NCBI GenBank assembly: GCA_964626405.1
Contig: CAZVFE010000002.1
Coordinates: 1-57,523, forward strand
DNA: 57,523 nucleotides
Direction of reading: 5' to 3'
Source of the DNA: CAZVFE01 sp964626405
GTDB taxonomy: Bacteria; Bacteroidota; Bacteroidia; Cytophagales; Spirosomataceae
Shown: piece after piece, positions 44,753 through 53,645 of the stretch
Position numbering within the stretch: the stretch's first letter is position 1
Layout of the letters: every line of letters starts with the position of its first letter
The notes under the pieces: generated by a model
Told to the model about the DNA's origin: nothing
The model's database searches: none
The model's input: the letters and a program-made list of their open reading frames with translations, nothing else
Made by a program: the position numbers and the translations under genes

Positions 44753-45564
44753 TAGCTTTCTTCTTTTGAAGGAAAATCCCCAGATTTTACATCTTTTATA
44801 TAGTTTCCAGTTGCCTCTTTGATTAGTTCACCAATGTTCTGGTAGCGTCTGATAAATCGAGGATTAAATTCTGTAGTAATTCCTAGCATATCATGAATTA
44901 CTAAAACTTGTCCGTCTGCACCCGCACCTGCACCAATTCCGATAGTTGGAATTTTTATTGAGTCAGAAACTTTTTTTGCTAAACCTTGTGGAATTTTCTC
45001 CAAAACTATTGCAAAGCATCCTGCTTCTTGTAATAATTTGGCGTCTTTTAATAGTTTTTCAGCTTCTTCTTCTTCTTTTGCTCTTACCGAATAGGTTCCG
45101 AATTTATAGATTGATTGAGGTGTTAGGCCAAGATGTCCCATTACTGGAATACCTGCATTGACAATTTTTTTAATTGCATCCAAGATTTCTTCACCACCTT
45201 CTAATTTTATTGCATGTGCTCCAGTTTCTTTCATTACACGGATTGCCGAGGAGAGGGCAATTTCAGAATTGGATTGGTAGGTACCAAAGGGAAGGTCAAC
45301 TGTCACTAGAGCGCGTTCAGTTCCTCTTACTACTGATTGGGCATGATATATCATTTGGTCTAGAGTAATTGGCAGGGTGGTTTCATGTCCAGCCATTACA
45401 TTGGACGCGCTATCTCCAACCAGGATAATATCTATTCCTGCTGAATCTACTAATTTAGCCATAGAATAATCATAGGAAGTAAGCATAGAGATTTTTTCTC
45501 CACGTTCTTTCATGATTTGTAAAGACTGAGTAGTAATTTTTTTAAAATCCTTTAAATAGCTCAT
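44749..45564 (-). CDS. panB: 3-Methyl-2-oxobutanoate hydroxymethyltransferase
   Basis: A 271-residue enzyme that forms ketopantoate from alpha-ketoisovalerate. The TIM barrel carries the family signatures [49 protein letters not shown] and AIVLEKIP, plus [14 protein letters not shown]. It is downstream of panC with a 4-nt overlap, so the two are translationally coupled. Confidence 0.96.
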   Translation of the reverse strand: MSYLKDFKKITTQSLQIMKERGEKISMLTSYDYSMAKLVDSAGIDIILVGDSASNVMAGHETTLPITLDQMIYHAQSVVRGTERALVTVDLPFGTYQSNSEIALSSAIRVMKETGAHAIKLEGGEEILDAIKKIVNAGIPVMGHLGLTPQSIYKFGTYSVRAKEEEEAEKLLKDAKLLQEAGCFAIVLEKIPQGLAKKVSDSIKIPTIGIGAGAGADGQVLVIHDMLGITTEFNPRFIRRYQNIGELIKEATGNYIKDVKSGDFPSKEESY

Positions 45565-46424
45565 GGTAATTCTATTTTTATATTGTCGATTAAGCGAATT
45601 CCTTCCAAAAAACCAGCGAAAAGAATGCGGAATGATGAATTAATTTCTTTAATTTCCTCTAGGGTATCTAATTTAGAAAAGGCAATATAATCTATTTTAT
45701 TAAAACCCTTATCGATAAGATTCTGTTCAAAGTTATTTTTTAATTCTTGAATATTTCGATTGCCCCTTTTAATTTCTGATTGAATAAAATTGAAGCCCTG
45801 AAAAATTTCTGTAGCGATGGTTAAACCAACTTTACTTAATCGGGCATTTCTGCTACTCATTGCTAAACCTGATGCTTCTCTAATTGTATTTCCTATACAT
45901 ATTTCAACTTTTGGAAGGTAATCAGATTCGGCAACCATTTTTTTAATTACTGCGACCTGTTGAAAATCTTTTTCTCCAAGAAATAGAAAGTGAGGATTTA
46001 TTTTTTTTAGGAGGATATCTACTACCAAACAAACCCCTTGAAAATGTCCGGGGCGATGTTCCCCTTCGTAAATAGTTTCTAATGAACCGATATTATAAGG
46101 AGGGAAGGAATTCGGGACTCCATTCGGATAAATATCATTTACTTCTGGAAGGTAGAGATAATCGCAATTTGCTGCTTCAAGTTTTTGAATATCTGCTTCA
46201 ATCGTTTTTGGGTATTTTTCAAAATCCTTGGAATCATTGAATTGAGTAGGATTTACGAATATAGAGGCAATGCTTTTATCTGTCTTTAATTTTACCTGGT
46301 TAATTAAAGAGATATGTCCGGCATGAAGAGCTCCCATAGTGGGAACAAAACCTAATGTTTTTCCATCCTTTTTTAGTTGGTTCTGAATATTCTCAAATTC
46401 GGAAGCGTAACGAAAAACCTTCAT
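45561..46424 (-). CDS. panC: Pantothenate synthetase
   Basis: A 287-residue nucleotidyltransferase-fold enzyme that joins pantoate and beta-alanine. Active-site motifs are [63 protein letters not shown] and [13 protein letters not shown], all intact. Expected length is 280-290. First gene of the panC-panB pair and divergent from coaBC. Confidence 0.97.
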   Translation of the reverse strand: MKVFRYASEFENIQNQLKKDGKTLGFVPTMGALHAGHISLINQVKLKTDKSIASIFVNPTQFNDSKDFEKYPKTIEADIQKLEAANCDYLYLPEVNDIYPNGVPNSFPPYNIGSLETIYEGEHRPGHFQGVCLVVDILLKKINPHFLFLGEKDFQQVAVIKKMVAESDYLPKVEICIGNTIREASGLAMSSRNARLSKVGLTIATEIFQGFNFIQSEIKRGNRNIQELKNNFEQNLIDKGFNKIDYIAFSKLDTLEEIKEINSSFRILFAGFLEGIRLIDNIKIELP

Positions 46425-46485
46425 TTTTTTTAAATAACCATTAAAAATACTTTAATTTGTTGAAAATTTTGACAAAATTCTGGAA

Positions 46486-47694
46486 ATGTCATTAAAAGGA
46501 AAGAAAATTATTCTTGGAATTAGTGCTAGTATTGCAGCATATAAGTCTATTTTCCTCTTGCGATTATTAGAAAAGCAGGGGGCAGAGGTACGTGTTATTC
46601 AGACAAATGCCTCCAAGGATTTTGTTTCTCCTTTAGTATTATCTACTTTTTCTCGCCATCCTGTTTGGATAAATTTTCATGAAAATAATGTTTGGAATAA
46701 TCATGTAGAATTGGGCTTATGGGGGGATGCGATGGTTATAGCTCCTGCATCGTGTAATACTTTGGCAAAAATGGCAAATGGAATTTGTGATAATATTTTA
46801 ATTGCTACTTATTTATCTGCAAGATGTCCGATTTTTATTTCACCTGCTATGGATGAGGACATGTATAAGCATCCTAGTACTAAGGAGAATATAATAAAAT
46901 TAGAATCTTACGGGAATCATATTTTACCTGTTGGAAAAGGGGCTTTAGCGAGTGGATTAGATGGTGAAGGTAGGATGGCCGAACCTGAGCAGATACTTTC
47001 CACATTAGAGGAGTATTTTAGTTCTTCCACAGAATTCAAAGGAAAGAAAATTTTGATTAGTGCAGGGCCAACTAGAGAATTAATTGATCCTGTGAGATAT
47101 ATTTCGAATTTTTCTACTGGAAAAATGGGAATTGCTTTGGCTGAGCAAGCAAAGCGAATGGGGGCAAAGGTAGTTTTAGTACTTGGTCCAACCGAAAATC
47201 TTCCCCAATTAGAATTAGATAAATTAATCAGGGTGAATTCTGCATCTGAGATGAAGCAAGCATGTGATAAAGAATTTGAGGAGGCAGATATTACTATAAT
47301 GGCTGCAGCAGTAGCAGACTATGCTCCAGTTCAATCAAAGAATAAAATAAAAAAGGTTCAAGATGAGTGGATTTTAGAAATGAAAAAAAATCCGGATATT
47401 TTAAAGGGGATGGGGGAGCGAAAAAAAGCAGGACAATTACTATTTGGCTTTGCTTTGGAGACTGATTCAGAAGAAGAAAATGCCTTAAAAAAATTAAAGG
47501 CAAAGAATTTGGATGGAATTTTTCTAAATTCTTTGAATACCAAAGGCGCAGGGTTCGCTACTAATACCAACGAAATAAACGCCTATTTTTCTAATGGGGA
47601 AAGGACTTTATTTTCCTTGAAATCAAAAGATGAGATTTCAAAAGAAATTTTATTGTCAATTCTTAATTCCTCAACCAATATTTCTTCCAATTGA
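46486..47694 (+). CDS. coaBC: Phosphopantothenoylcysteine decarboxylase/phosphopantothenate-cysteine ligase
   Basis: A 402-residue bifunctional CoA enzyme (Dfp). The CoaC part (about 1-185) has the flavin-binding GISASIAAYKS, the active-site His region NHVELGLWGDAMVIAPASCNTLAKMANGICDN, and PAMDEDMY. The CoaB part (about 190-400) has ISAGPTRELIDPVRYISNFSTGKMG, AAAVADYAP and the K-I-K-K ligand lysines. The 3' end overlaps the convergent glycosyltransferase gene by 112 nt, although the CoaBC C-terminus looks of normal length. Confidence 0.96.
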   Translation: MSLKGKKIILGISASIAAYKSIFLLRLLEKQGAEVRVIQTNASKDFVSPLVLSTFSRHPVWINFHENNVWNNHVELGLWGDAMVIAPASCNTLAKMANGICDNILIATYLSARCPIFISPAMDEDMYKHPSTKENIIKLESYGNHILPVGKGALASGLDGEGRMAEPEQILSTLEEYFSSSTEFKGKKILISAGPTRELIDPVRYISNFSTGKMGIALAEQAKRMGAKVVLVLGPTENLPQLELDKLIRVNSASEMKQACDKEFEEADITIMAAAVADYAPVQSKNKIKKVQDEWILEMKKNPDILKGMGERKKAGQLLFGFALETDSEEENALKKLKAKNLDGIFLNSLNTKGAGFATNTNEINAYFSNGERTLFSLKSKDEISKEILLSILNSSTNISSN

Positions 47695-48728
47695 TTTTGC
47701 CATTCTTTAAAAGTTTCAGATATTGAAATATGGGTACCTATATATTGGATAAATTTATCTAAATCAATATTTTTAGAAGCTATACCAGCCCCAGCATTGA
47801 AAGTGTCCCATGCATTAATTTTTTGTTCAATATGATTTTGAATTGGAATCACCATCACGGGTTTATCAAGATACATAGCCTCAGCGATAGATTCAAAACC
47901 TGCAGTACAACATAATCCTTTACAATCATTTAAATATTGAATAAATTTTTTTGAATCTACTTGATGAAAAAATAGATTTTCATTTATTTCTGTTTTTAAT
48001 GGGAATTCAGGATTATCCCAAAATACATCAATTTTAACACTTGGATTTTTCTTTTGCCATTGGATAATATCTAGATAATAATTTGGATGTGTGATATACA
48101 TTAATATTCCACCTTTTTTCGAGGGTTTTAATTCTTTAATTTCACTTCTTATTAAAGGGGGAATAGAGATTATTTCACTTTCATCATCGTTTTCAAGAGG
48201 ATAAAATGAGAGTCCTAAATATTTTTTAGATCCGTATGTGACTAATCTAGTGTAAAAATTCAGAAAATATTGTTCTAATTTATTGGTAGGTAAAGGAATA
48301 AAATTTTTATTCAATAATAATACCTGATGCCCTATAGAAATACAAGGAACCTCACATTTGTTTAAGAGATAAAATAAGCCTGTCGTATATTCATAGAAAT
48401 TGATAATATAATCAGGTTTTTTATTCTTAATTAATTTACCCAGTTTTAGCGTACTTTTTTTATATTTTATTATTCCTAAAACTCCTTGTAAGGCAGTTTT
48501 TATGGTTTTTACGGATTTCCCTTTTCCATAAATAATTCCAGGACTTGCAAGGGTTGTAATTTTTGAAAATTCATTCCTAAAATATTCTGGAATTCTTCTT
48601 TTATTAGATATCCCGAGAGTTATTCCTACAATAGTATGACCTTTTTTCTCTAAAATTTGTTTTAGAGCAATGGCTTGGGAAAGGTGCCCTTTCCCTTCTC
48701 CTTGAACAGTAAAAATAAATTTTGCCAT
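47583..48728 (-). CDS. Glycosyltransferase of the MJ1255/UGT-like family
   Basis: A 381-residue cytoplasmic GT-B-fold protein. The N-terminal VQGEGKGHLSQAIALKQIL replaces the usual GxGHxxR donor loop, and the C-terminal half has the acceptor/donor motif CTAGFESIAEAMYLDKPVMVIPIQNHIEQKINA. It resembles hypothetical glycosyltransferases of the MurG-like superfamily. Immediately upstream, 6 nt away, is an LpxH-like phosphoesterase, so a role in envelope glycolipid synthesis is plausible but unproven. Its last about 36 codons lie antisense to coaBC. Confidence 0.8.
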   Translation of the reverse strand: MAKFIFTVQGEGKGHLSQAIALKQILEKKGHTIVGITLGISNKRRIPEYFRNEFSKITTLASPGIIYGKGKSVKTIKTALQGVLGIIKYKKSTLKLGKLIKNKKPDYIINFYEYTTGLFYLLNKCEVPCISIGHQVLLLNKNFIPLPTNKLEQYFLNFYTRLVTYGSKKYLGLSFYPLENDDESEIISIPPLIRSEIKELKPSKKGGILMYITHPNYYLDIIQWQKKNPSVKIDVFWDNPEFPLKTEINENLFFHQVDSKKFIQYLNDCKGLCCTAGFESIAEAMYLDKPVMVIPIQNHIEQKINAWDTFNAGAGIASKNIDLDKFIQYIGTHISISETFKEWQNQLEEILVEELRIDNKISFEISSFDFKENKVLSPLEK

Positions 48729-48734
48729 AAATAC

Positions 48735-49532
48735 TTAGGATGCCTTAGAGAAAAGATTTGAATCTTCTTTGATGTCAGCTTGTTGAGAAAAAGGAAAGAC
48801 TAATTTCCATTCTCCCTCTTGGGTTTCCACCAATGCGGAAAGTGATTCCACCCAATCTCCTGAATTCATGTATTTAATTCCATTTATCTCCTTCATTTCT
48901 GGTTTATGGATATGTCCGCATATAATTCCATCTGCTCCTCTTGCTTTTGCAAGGTCTGCTAATTTTTCTTCAAAATCTGAAATATAATTTACAGCGGCCT
49001 TAACTTTTTGTTTAATTTCTTGGGAGAGAGAATAATATGGTTTTCCTTTCAATTCACGATATTTATTATACCATTTATTTAACCATAAAAGGAAATTGTA
49101 CCCTATATCTCCAATATAAGCCAACCATTTCATGTTTTTGGTAATATTATCGAATATGTCCCCATGGCAGATAAAGAATTTTTTTCCATTTGATTCCAGC
49201 AAATAATCTCTTCGGATAGAAAATTGTTTACCAATTCTTAAAGGGAGTACTTGATCTAGAAAATCATCGTGGTTTCCCCTTATATAAATCACTTCTGTAT
49301 CTGATTTATCCATCATTTTCAATACTGCTCGCAAGAAACCAGTATGCTTTTTTTTCCAAGAACCTCCTTTTTTTAATTGCCATCCGTCAATAATATCTCC
49401 ATTTAGGATTAGCTTTTCACAGTGGTTTTCTTTTAAAAATTGGGAAATTTCTTTGGCCTTTGCCCCTTTTGAACCTAAATGGATATCTGAAATGATGATT
49501 GTTTTATAATACTTGGTGGAGGATAAATTCAT
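48735..49532 (-). CDS. UDP-2,3-diacylglucosamine diphosphatase-like metallophosphoesterase
   Basis: A 265-residue calcineurin-like phosphoesterase. Metal-ligand motifs are complete: SDIHLGS, NGDIIDGW, RGNHDD, CHGDIFD and GHIHKPE. The segment around 130-190 is helical and rich in aromatic residues, as in LpxH-type enzymes. It probably acts in lipid A synthesis at the membrane face, though a paralogue without LpxH activity cannot be excluded. It precedes the glycosyltransferase by 6 nt, forming a likely two-gene operon. Confidence 0.83.
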   Translation of the reverse strand: MNLSSTKYYKTIIISDIHLGSKGAKAKEISQFLKENHCEKLILNGDIIDGWQLKKGGSWKKKHTGFLRAVLKMMDKSDTEVIYIRGNHDDFLDQVLPLRIGKQFSIRRDYLLESNGKKFFICHGDIFDNITKNMKWLAYIGDIGYNFLLWLNKWYNKYRELKGKPYYSLSQEIKQKVKAAVNYISDFEEKLADLAKARGADGIICGHIHKPEMKEINGIKYMNSGDWVESLSALVETQEGEWKLVFPFSQQADIKEDSNLFSKAS

Positions 49533-49548
49533 AATACTTAATTTTAAT

Positions 49549-49556
49549 CAAAAATA
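49549..49556 (-). promoter_or_regulatory. -7 element for the LpxH-like operon
   Basis: Minus-strand TATTTTTG (TAnnTTTG) 17-24 nt before the start of the phosphoesterase gene. No clear -33 element. Confidence 0.4.
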
Positions 49557-49659
49557 GAATTCTATTATATTCTAAGGGTAAAGGAATTATTAACGAATTA
49601 TAAAATTGTGAAAATCAAAGAAATGATATTCATATTTAAATGACAATTTTAAATTGAAA

Positions 49660-49728
49660 ATGAATAAGAAAAAGCTTAAATTAATACCGGGGAGGGGCAG
49701 ATTGGCTTGCCCTCGTGATTTTTTTTAA
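49660..49728 (+). CDS. Possible 22-codon leader ORF before nagA
   Basis: ATG 49660 to TAA 49726-49728 encodes MNKKKLKLIPGRGRLACPRD then two Phe. It overlaps the GC-rich hairpin at 49692-49714 and ends 35 nt before nagA. The coding run may be chance in AT-rich DNA, but a short basic peptide whose last codons lie in a terminator-like structure is the arrangement of an attenuator. Confidence 0.2.
   Translation: MNKKKLKLIPGRGRLACPRDFF
49692..49726 (+). terminator. GC-rich hairpin with T-tract upstream of nagA
   Basis: GAGGGGCA (49692-49699, one bulged G) pairs with TGCCCTC (49708-49714) around an 8-nt loop. Eight T residues follow at 49719-49726. It stands out in very AT-rich DNA and is followed 37 nt later by the nagA ATG. 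It could be a terminator of an unseen small transcript or an attenuator of nagA. Confidence 0.4.
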
Positions 49729-49763
49729 GAAAACCAACCAGAAAATTGATAATTTTAAATAGG

Positions 49764-50816
49764 ATGGAAACAATAAAAGCAAGAAAGGTATTTACAGGAA
49801 AAGAATGGCTGCAAGATGTAGAAATACGGACTGAAGGACAAAAGATATTGTCAGTTAAACCAGCAATTGCAGATAAATGGGATTTTGAAAAGGGTTTTTT
49901 GATGGCTGGAATGATCGACTTACAGGTTTATGGAGGAGGAGGCAAATTATTTTCCAATGAACCTGATTTGGCCACCATAAATGCCACCTATGAAGAAATT
50001 TACCAATCTGGAACTAGGTTCTTTCAAATTACCATGAATTGTGCTCCTATGGATTATTATGAAAGAGCATTAAAAGCTGCCAAGGAATATCAATTAAAAG
50101 GTGGAAAAGGATTATTAGGCGTCCATTTAGAAGGGCCATTTTTCAATCCTGAAAAGAAGGGTGCTCATTTGAAAAAGTTCATTCAAGTGCCAAGCAAAAA
50201 AACAATAGACCAATTATTGAGCTGGGCAGATGGTTTAGCTTTATATATGACAATTGCTCCTGAAATGTTCGATGAAAAAACATTGAAATATTTAGTTGAA
50301 ACTGGGATTGAATTATCTATTGGTCATTCAAATGCAACTGAAAAGGAAATGGAATTTGCCATGAAGCTGGGAATAAATAAGGTTACTCACCTCTTTAATG
50401 CTCAATCCCAATGGGAAAGTAGAGCTTTGGGAGTGGCAGGTACTACTTTAAAACATCCTTTATGGGCTAGTATTATAGTTGATGGACAACATTGCGATTA
50501 TGGGTCAGTAGAATTGGCTAAAAGATTGAAAGGGGAAAAACTGTTTTTTATTACAGATGCTGTAACTGAAAATACTAAGGGACCATATTCCTTTAGTAAG
50601 AATGGTGACCGTTTTACAGATGAAAAAGGAATCTTGTCTGGCTCCTCCCTTACCATGTATGATGCCATGTTGAATGCGGTAAAAAATGCGAGTATTCCTC
50701 TTGAAGAAGCCATACGAATGGCAACTTTATACCCTGCTCAGGTATTAGGTAAAGAGAAAGAAATTGGACAAATCATTCCAGGGGCGAGTGATGAATTGAT
50801 CTATGTGGAATTGTAA
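49764..50816 (+). CDS. nagA: N-acetylglucosamine-6-phosphate deacetylase
   Basis: A 350-residue amidohydrolase converting GlcNAc-6-P to glucosamine-6-P. The start ATG at 49764 gives METIKARKVFTGKEW; an in-frame TTG 18 nt upstream is less likely. Motifs in order are GMIDLQVYGGGG, LLGVHLEGPFFNP (Glu ligand), SIGHSNAT (His), THLFNA (His), IIVDGQHC and FITDAV (catalytic Asp). The N-terminal HxH ligands are replaced by DLQV as in other NagA enzymes. It serves amino-sugar recycling from peptidoglycan or chitin. Confidence 0.95.
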   Translation: METIKARKVFTGKEWLQDVEIRTEGQKILSVKPAIADKWDFEKGFLMAGMIDLQVYGGGGKLFSNEPDLATINATYEEIYQSGTRFFQITMNCAPMDYYERALKAAKEYQLKGGKGLLGVHLEGPFFNPEKKGAHLKKFIQVPSKKTIDQLLSWADGLALYMTIAPEMFDEKTLKYLVETGIELSIGHSNATEKEMEFAMKLGINKVTHLFNAQSQWESRALGVAGTTLKHPLWASIIVDGQHCDYGSVELAKRLKGEKLFFITDAVTENTKGPYSFSKNGDRFTDEKGILSGSSLTMYDAMLNAVKNASIPLEEAIRMATLYPAQVLGKEKEIGQIIPGASDELIYVEL

Positions 50817-50838
50817 ATAGAATATTTATTTTATTGAT

Positions 50839-51498
50839 TTAGGGCTTTGATACAAATTCTTGGTATTCAATTGGAAGGAAGGCGTATTTCATGGACCATT
50901 CCACAATATTAAAGGCCTCTTCTGGAAGATTTTCTTTCAAAAGTTTTAACATTTCTCGGTTGTCTTCTACCTGCCTTGCTGGAAAAATATACTTGAACCA
51001 AAGACTCAATAGTCGCCTATTGCTTAGCATTCTTTTCGTAGAATTTGTATGAAATTCCAACATTTCAATTTCTGTGAAATGCTTTTCGATTTGCTTTTGT
51101 GTTTCCGTTTCTTCCTCAACCATGTGGATTAAATAAATAGATTGGAATTTAGTGAATTCCAACAAATAATGATACAAATCCATTGAGCTACTATTAATTG
51201 AAAAGGAATTTAAACGGTCCTTTAAAATTAATATCATCTTCTCAGTTTTTTCATGATCTTCCCTATCATTTTTTACAATTTCAGGTTGCTTTTTTTCAAG
51301 GATTTGTAAAATACATTGTTCCTCGTTTTCTGCATGATCAATTAATAAATCGAAAACATCGTTTCCAATTGCTTTTAAACGATTTAAAGAGTTTTCGTTT
51401 GAGGGATCAGAATGCCCCAGTTCTTGAAGGAAAATAGAAAAAGCATTCCTGATTCCTTTATGTGGGGCATCAAATACGGATAAATTTAATGAAGACAT
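50839..51498 (-). CDS. Hemerythrin-like domain protein
   Basis: A 219-residue protein with a four-helix HHE domain over about residues 8-140. Probable iron ligands are His13 (DAPHKGIR), the His in IDHAENEE, the His in REDHEKTEK and the His/Glu in IHMVEEET. The C-terminal part (about 145-219) is helical and not recognised. Such proteins bind a diiron site and sense or store oxygen or NO, but the precise role is unclear. No partner is evident; it is separated by 46 nt from rpmA. Confidence 0.78.
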   Translation of the reverse strand: MSSLNLSVFDAPHKGIRNAFSIFLQELGHSDPSNENSLNRLKAIGNDVFDLLIDHAENEEQCILQILEKKQPEIVKNDREDHEKTEKMILILKDRLNSFSINSSSMDLYHYLLEFTKFQSIYLIHMVEEETETQKQIEKHFTEIEMLEFHTNSTKRMLSNRRLLSLWFKYIFPARQVEDNREMLKLLKENLPEEAFNIVEWSMKYAFLPIEYQEFVSKP

Positions 51499-51544
51499 TA
51501 AAAAGTGGTTAGTTTTAATTCCTTATTACAGGATAATTAATATT

Positions 51545-51982
51545 TTATGCGTCTTTTTTCGGACTTGCTGTTTTTTTAGCTGCAGGAGCCTTTTTAGCTG
51601 CTGGCTTTTTTGCAGGAGCTTTTGCTTCTGATGCCTCTGCTACTGGAGCTTCAGCTACAACCTCAACAACTTCTTTCTTCGCTGGAGCCTTCTTTGCTGG
51701 AGCTTTTGGAGCAGCATCTTTAGGTTCTACTGCAGGTAATACATGAACGAATGAACGTCCTTTGAAACCTTTTTTGAACGAAATAATACCGTCCTTTAAA
51801 GCAAATAAAGTATGGTCTTTACCTACACCAACGTTTTCTCCTGCATTATGAGCAGTACCACGTTGACGAACTATAATATTACCGGCGATAACTTTTTGTC
51901 CACCAAATAATTTTACTCCTAATCTTTTACTATGGGATTCACGGCCGTTTTTCGAAGAACCTACCCCTTTTTTATGTGCCAT
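51545..51982 (-). CDS. rpmA: Ribosomal protein L27 with extended Ala/Lys tail
   Basis: A 145-residue L27. Residues 1-86 are the normal protein ([20 protein letters not shown], the FGGQ.V.AGNI..RQRGT core, [12 protein letters not shown]). The remaining about 60 residues are an unusual alanine/lysine/proline-rich tail with [15 protein letters not shown] repeats and an acidic [17 protein letters not shown] patch, resembling histone H1-like tails. L27 normally ends near residue 85-90. It lies 23 nt downstream of rplU in the same operon. The extension is probably disordered and on the ribosome surface. Confidence 0.96.
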   Translation of the reverse strand: MAHKKGVGSSKNGRESHSKRLGVKLFGGQKVIAGNIIVRQRGTAHNAGENVGVGKDHTLFALKDGIISFKKGFKGRSFVHVLPAVEPKDAAPKAPAKKAPAKKEVVEVVAEAPVAEASEAKAPAKKPAAKKAPAAKKTASPKKDA

Positions 51983-52005
51983 ATCTTTCTATTAGTCTAA
52001 ATTAA

Positions 52006-52317
52006 TTATACTGTGATTGATTCGATCATAACTTTTGTCAAGTTCTGACGGTGTCCATTCATTTTTTGATATCCTTTTCTTCTTTTCTTTTTGAATACCA
52101 AAACTTTTTCTCCACGAACGTGCTCAAGGATTTTTCCTTTTACTTTAGCACCCTCAACAACCGGAGCACCTACTTTCACGTCTCCGTTTTTTTCAACTAA
52201 TAATACTTTCTCTACATCAAAGCTAGAACCTTCAGCTCCTTCTAAACGATGAGTGAAAATATACTTATCTTTTTCAACTTTGAATTGCTGTCCAGCAATT
52301 TCTACAATAGCGTACAT
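52006..52317 (-). CDS. rplU: Ribosomal protein L21
   Basis: A 103-residue 50S subunit protein of standard length. It starts with [15 protein letters not shown] and contains [22 protein letters not shown] and the C-terminal [27 protein letters not shown], which binds 23S rRNA. It heads the rplU-rpmA operon with its own promoter about 70 nt upstream. Confidence 0.97.
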   Translation of the reverse strand: MYAIVEIAGQQFKVEKDKYIFTHRLEGAEGSSFDVEKVLLVEKNGDVKVGAPVVEGAKVKGKILEHVRGEKVLVFKKKRRKGYQKMNGHRQNLTKVMIESITV

Positions 52318-52391
52318 TTTTTAATATTTAATGTGAAACATACCCACGAGGCTAGAAACTTTTTTCATTTAAAAGCCTTTAAAATGGGTTG

Positions 52392-52423
52392 CAAAAATAA
52401 GAATTGTTTTTGATAATTACAAA
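52392..52423 (-). promoter_or_regulatory. Promoter of rplU-rpmA with a 70-nt leader
   Basis: Minus strand: TATTTTTG (52392-52399) preceded after 20 nt by TTTG (52420-52423), both matching the Bacteroidota consensus. Transcription near 52386 leaves a 5' leader of about 69 nt that contains AGGCT and AGCCT capable of forming a 5-bp stem. An autoregulatory r-protein leader is possible but not shown. Confidence 0.6.
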
Positions 52424-52478
52424 TTCTTTTTATCTAATTTAAATTGTCCGGGATGGATAAGCTTCTGGACGAATCAAT

Positions 52479-53645
52479 TTAATATTCAAATACGCCGAAT
52501 TGAGATTGAATCGTTAATTTTTTTGACTCAGAAGATTCTACTCGTCCAACTATTTGAGCGGGAATTCCAAAAGATTCAGATATATCAATTATAGTTTGGG
52601 CATCCTTTTCATTTACATATATTTCCATTCGATGGCCCATATTGAAAACTTGATACATTTCTTTCCAATCTGTTCCGCTTTCTTTTTGAATTAAATCAAA
52701 TAATATAGGCGTTTTGAATAGATTATCTTTGATGATATGTAAATTTTCAATGAAGTGTAAAATTTTTGTTTGGGCTCCTCCAGAACAATGTACCATTCCA
52801 TGAATCTCCGTTCTCAATTCCTTTAAGATGGCTTTAATTACTGGTGCATAGGTTCGTGTTGGAGATAAAATTAGCTTACCTATATCCAATGGGGTTCCTT
52901 CAACCTTTTCTAATAAATTTTTTGAACCGGAATAAATCAAATCTTGGGGTACCTGCGCATCAAAACTTTCTGGATATTTAGTGGCTAAATATTTCCCTAA
53001 AACATCATGTCTAGCTGAAGTCAGACCATTTGATCCCATTCCTCCATTATATTGTTTTTCATATTTAGCTTGTCCATCTGATGCTAAGCCAATAATTACA
53101 TCTCCATTTTGGATTCGTGCATTATCCACAACTTGGTTTCTTGGCATTCTTGCTATTACAGTAGAATCAACAATAATTGTACGAACTAAATCCCCAACAT
53201 CCGCAGTTTCACCTCCCGTACTATAAATTCCAATTCCATTCTCCCTAAGCATTTCCAAAACCTCCTCCGTTCCGTTAATGATTTCACCTATTACTTCCCC
53301 CGGAATTAAATTTTTATTTCTCCCAATAGTAGAAGATAATAGCATATTGTCGGTTGCTCCTACACATAATAAATCATCTGTATTCATAACAACCGCATCC
53401 TGAGCAATTCCCCTCCAAACTGATAAATCTCCTGTTTCCTTCCAATACATATAAGCTAAGGAGGATTTTGTACCTGCTCCGTCAGCATGCATAATAGTAC
53501 AAAAATCAGGGTCATTAGTTAATGTATCTGGAGTAATTTTACAAAATGCTTGAGGAAATAAACCTTTGTTAAGTTTTGAAATGGCCTTGTGGACATCCTC
53601 TTTTGCAGCTGATACTCCTCTTTGTAAATAACGTTCCGAACTCAT
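52479..53645 (-). CDS. purM: Phosphoribosylformylglycinamidine cyclo-ligase
   Basis: A 388-residue AIR synthetase for purine synthesis. Motifs include YLQRGVSAAKEDVHKAI, DGAGTKSSLAY, DLLCVGATDNMLLSSTIGRN, STGGETADVGDLVRT, GLASDGQAKYE, MVHCSGGAQTKILH and FNMGHRMEIYV. It is longer than the roughly 345 residues of E. coli PurM, as is common in this phylum. It follows hemB with a 4-nt overlap, which suggests translational coupling though the pathways are unrelated. Confidence 0.94.
   Translation of the reverse strand: MSSERYLQRGVSAAKEDVHKAISKLNKGLFPQAFCKITPDTLTNDPDFCTIMHADGAGTKSSLAYMYWKETGDLSVWRGIAQDAVVMNTDDLLCVGATDNMLLSSTIGRNKNLIPGEVIGEIINGTEEVLEMLRENGIGIYSTGGETADVGDLVRTIIVDSTVIARMPRNQVVDNARIQNGDVIIGLASDGQAKYEKQYNGGMGSNGLTSARHDVLGKYLATKYPESFDAQVPQDLIYSGSKNLLEKVEGTPLDIGKLILSPTRTYAPVIKAILKELRTEIHGMVHCSGGAQTKILHFIENLHIIKDNLFKTPILFDLIQKESGTDWKEMYQVFNMGHRMEIYVNEKDAQTIIDISESFGIPAQIVGRVESSESKKLTIQSQFGVFEY

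Noticed and set aside
44946..45368. Leucine-rich plus-strand frames across panB
   Set aside because: Antisense to intact PanB motifs.
53642..53645. Possible frameshift or fusion between hemB and purM
   Set aside because: The 4-nt overlap is a normal translational coupling and both proteins are full length.
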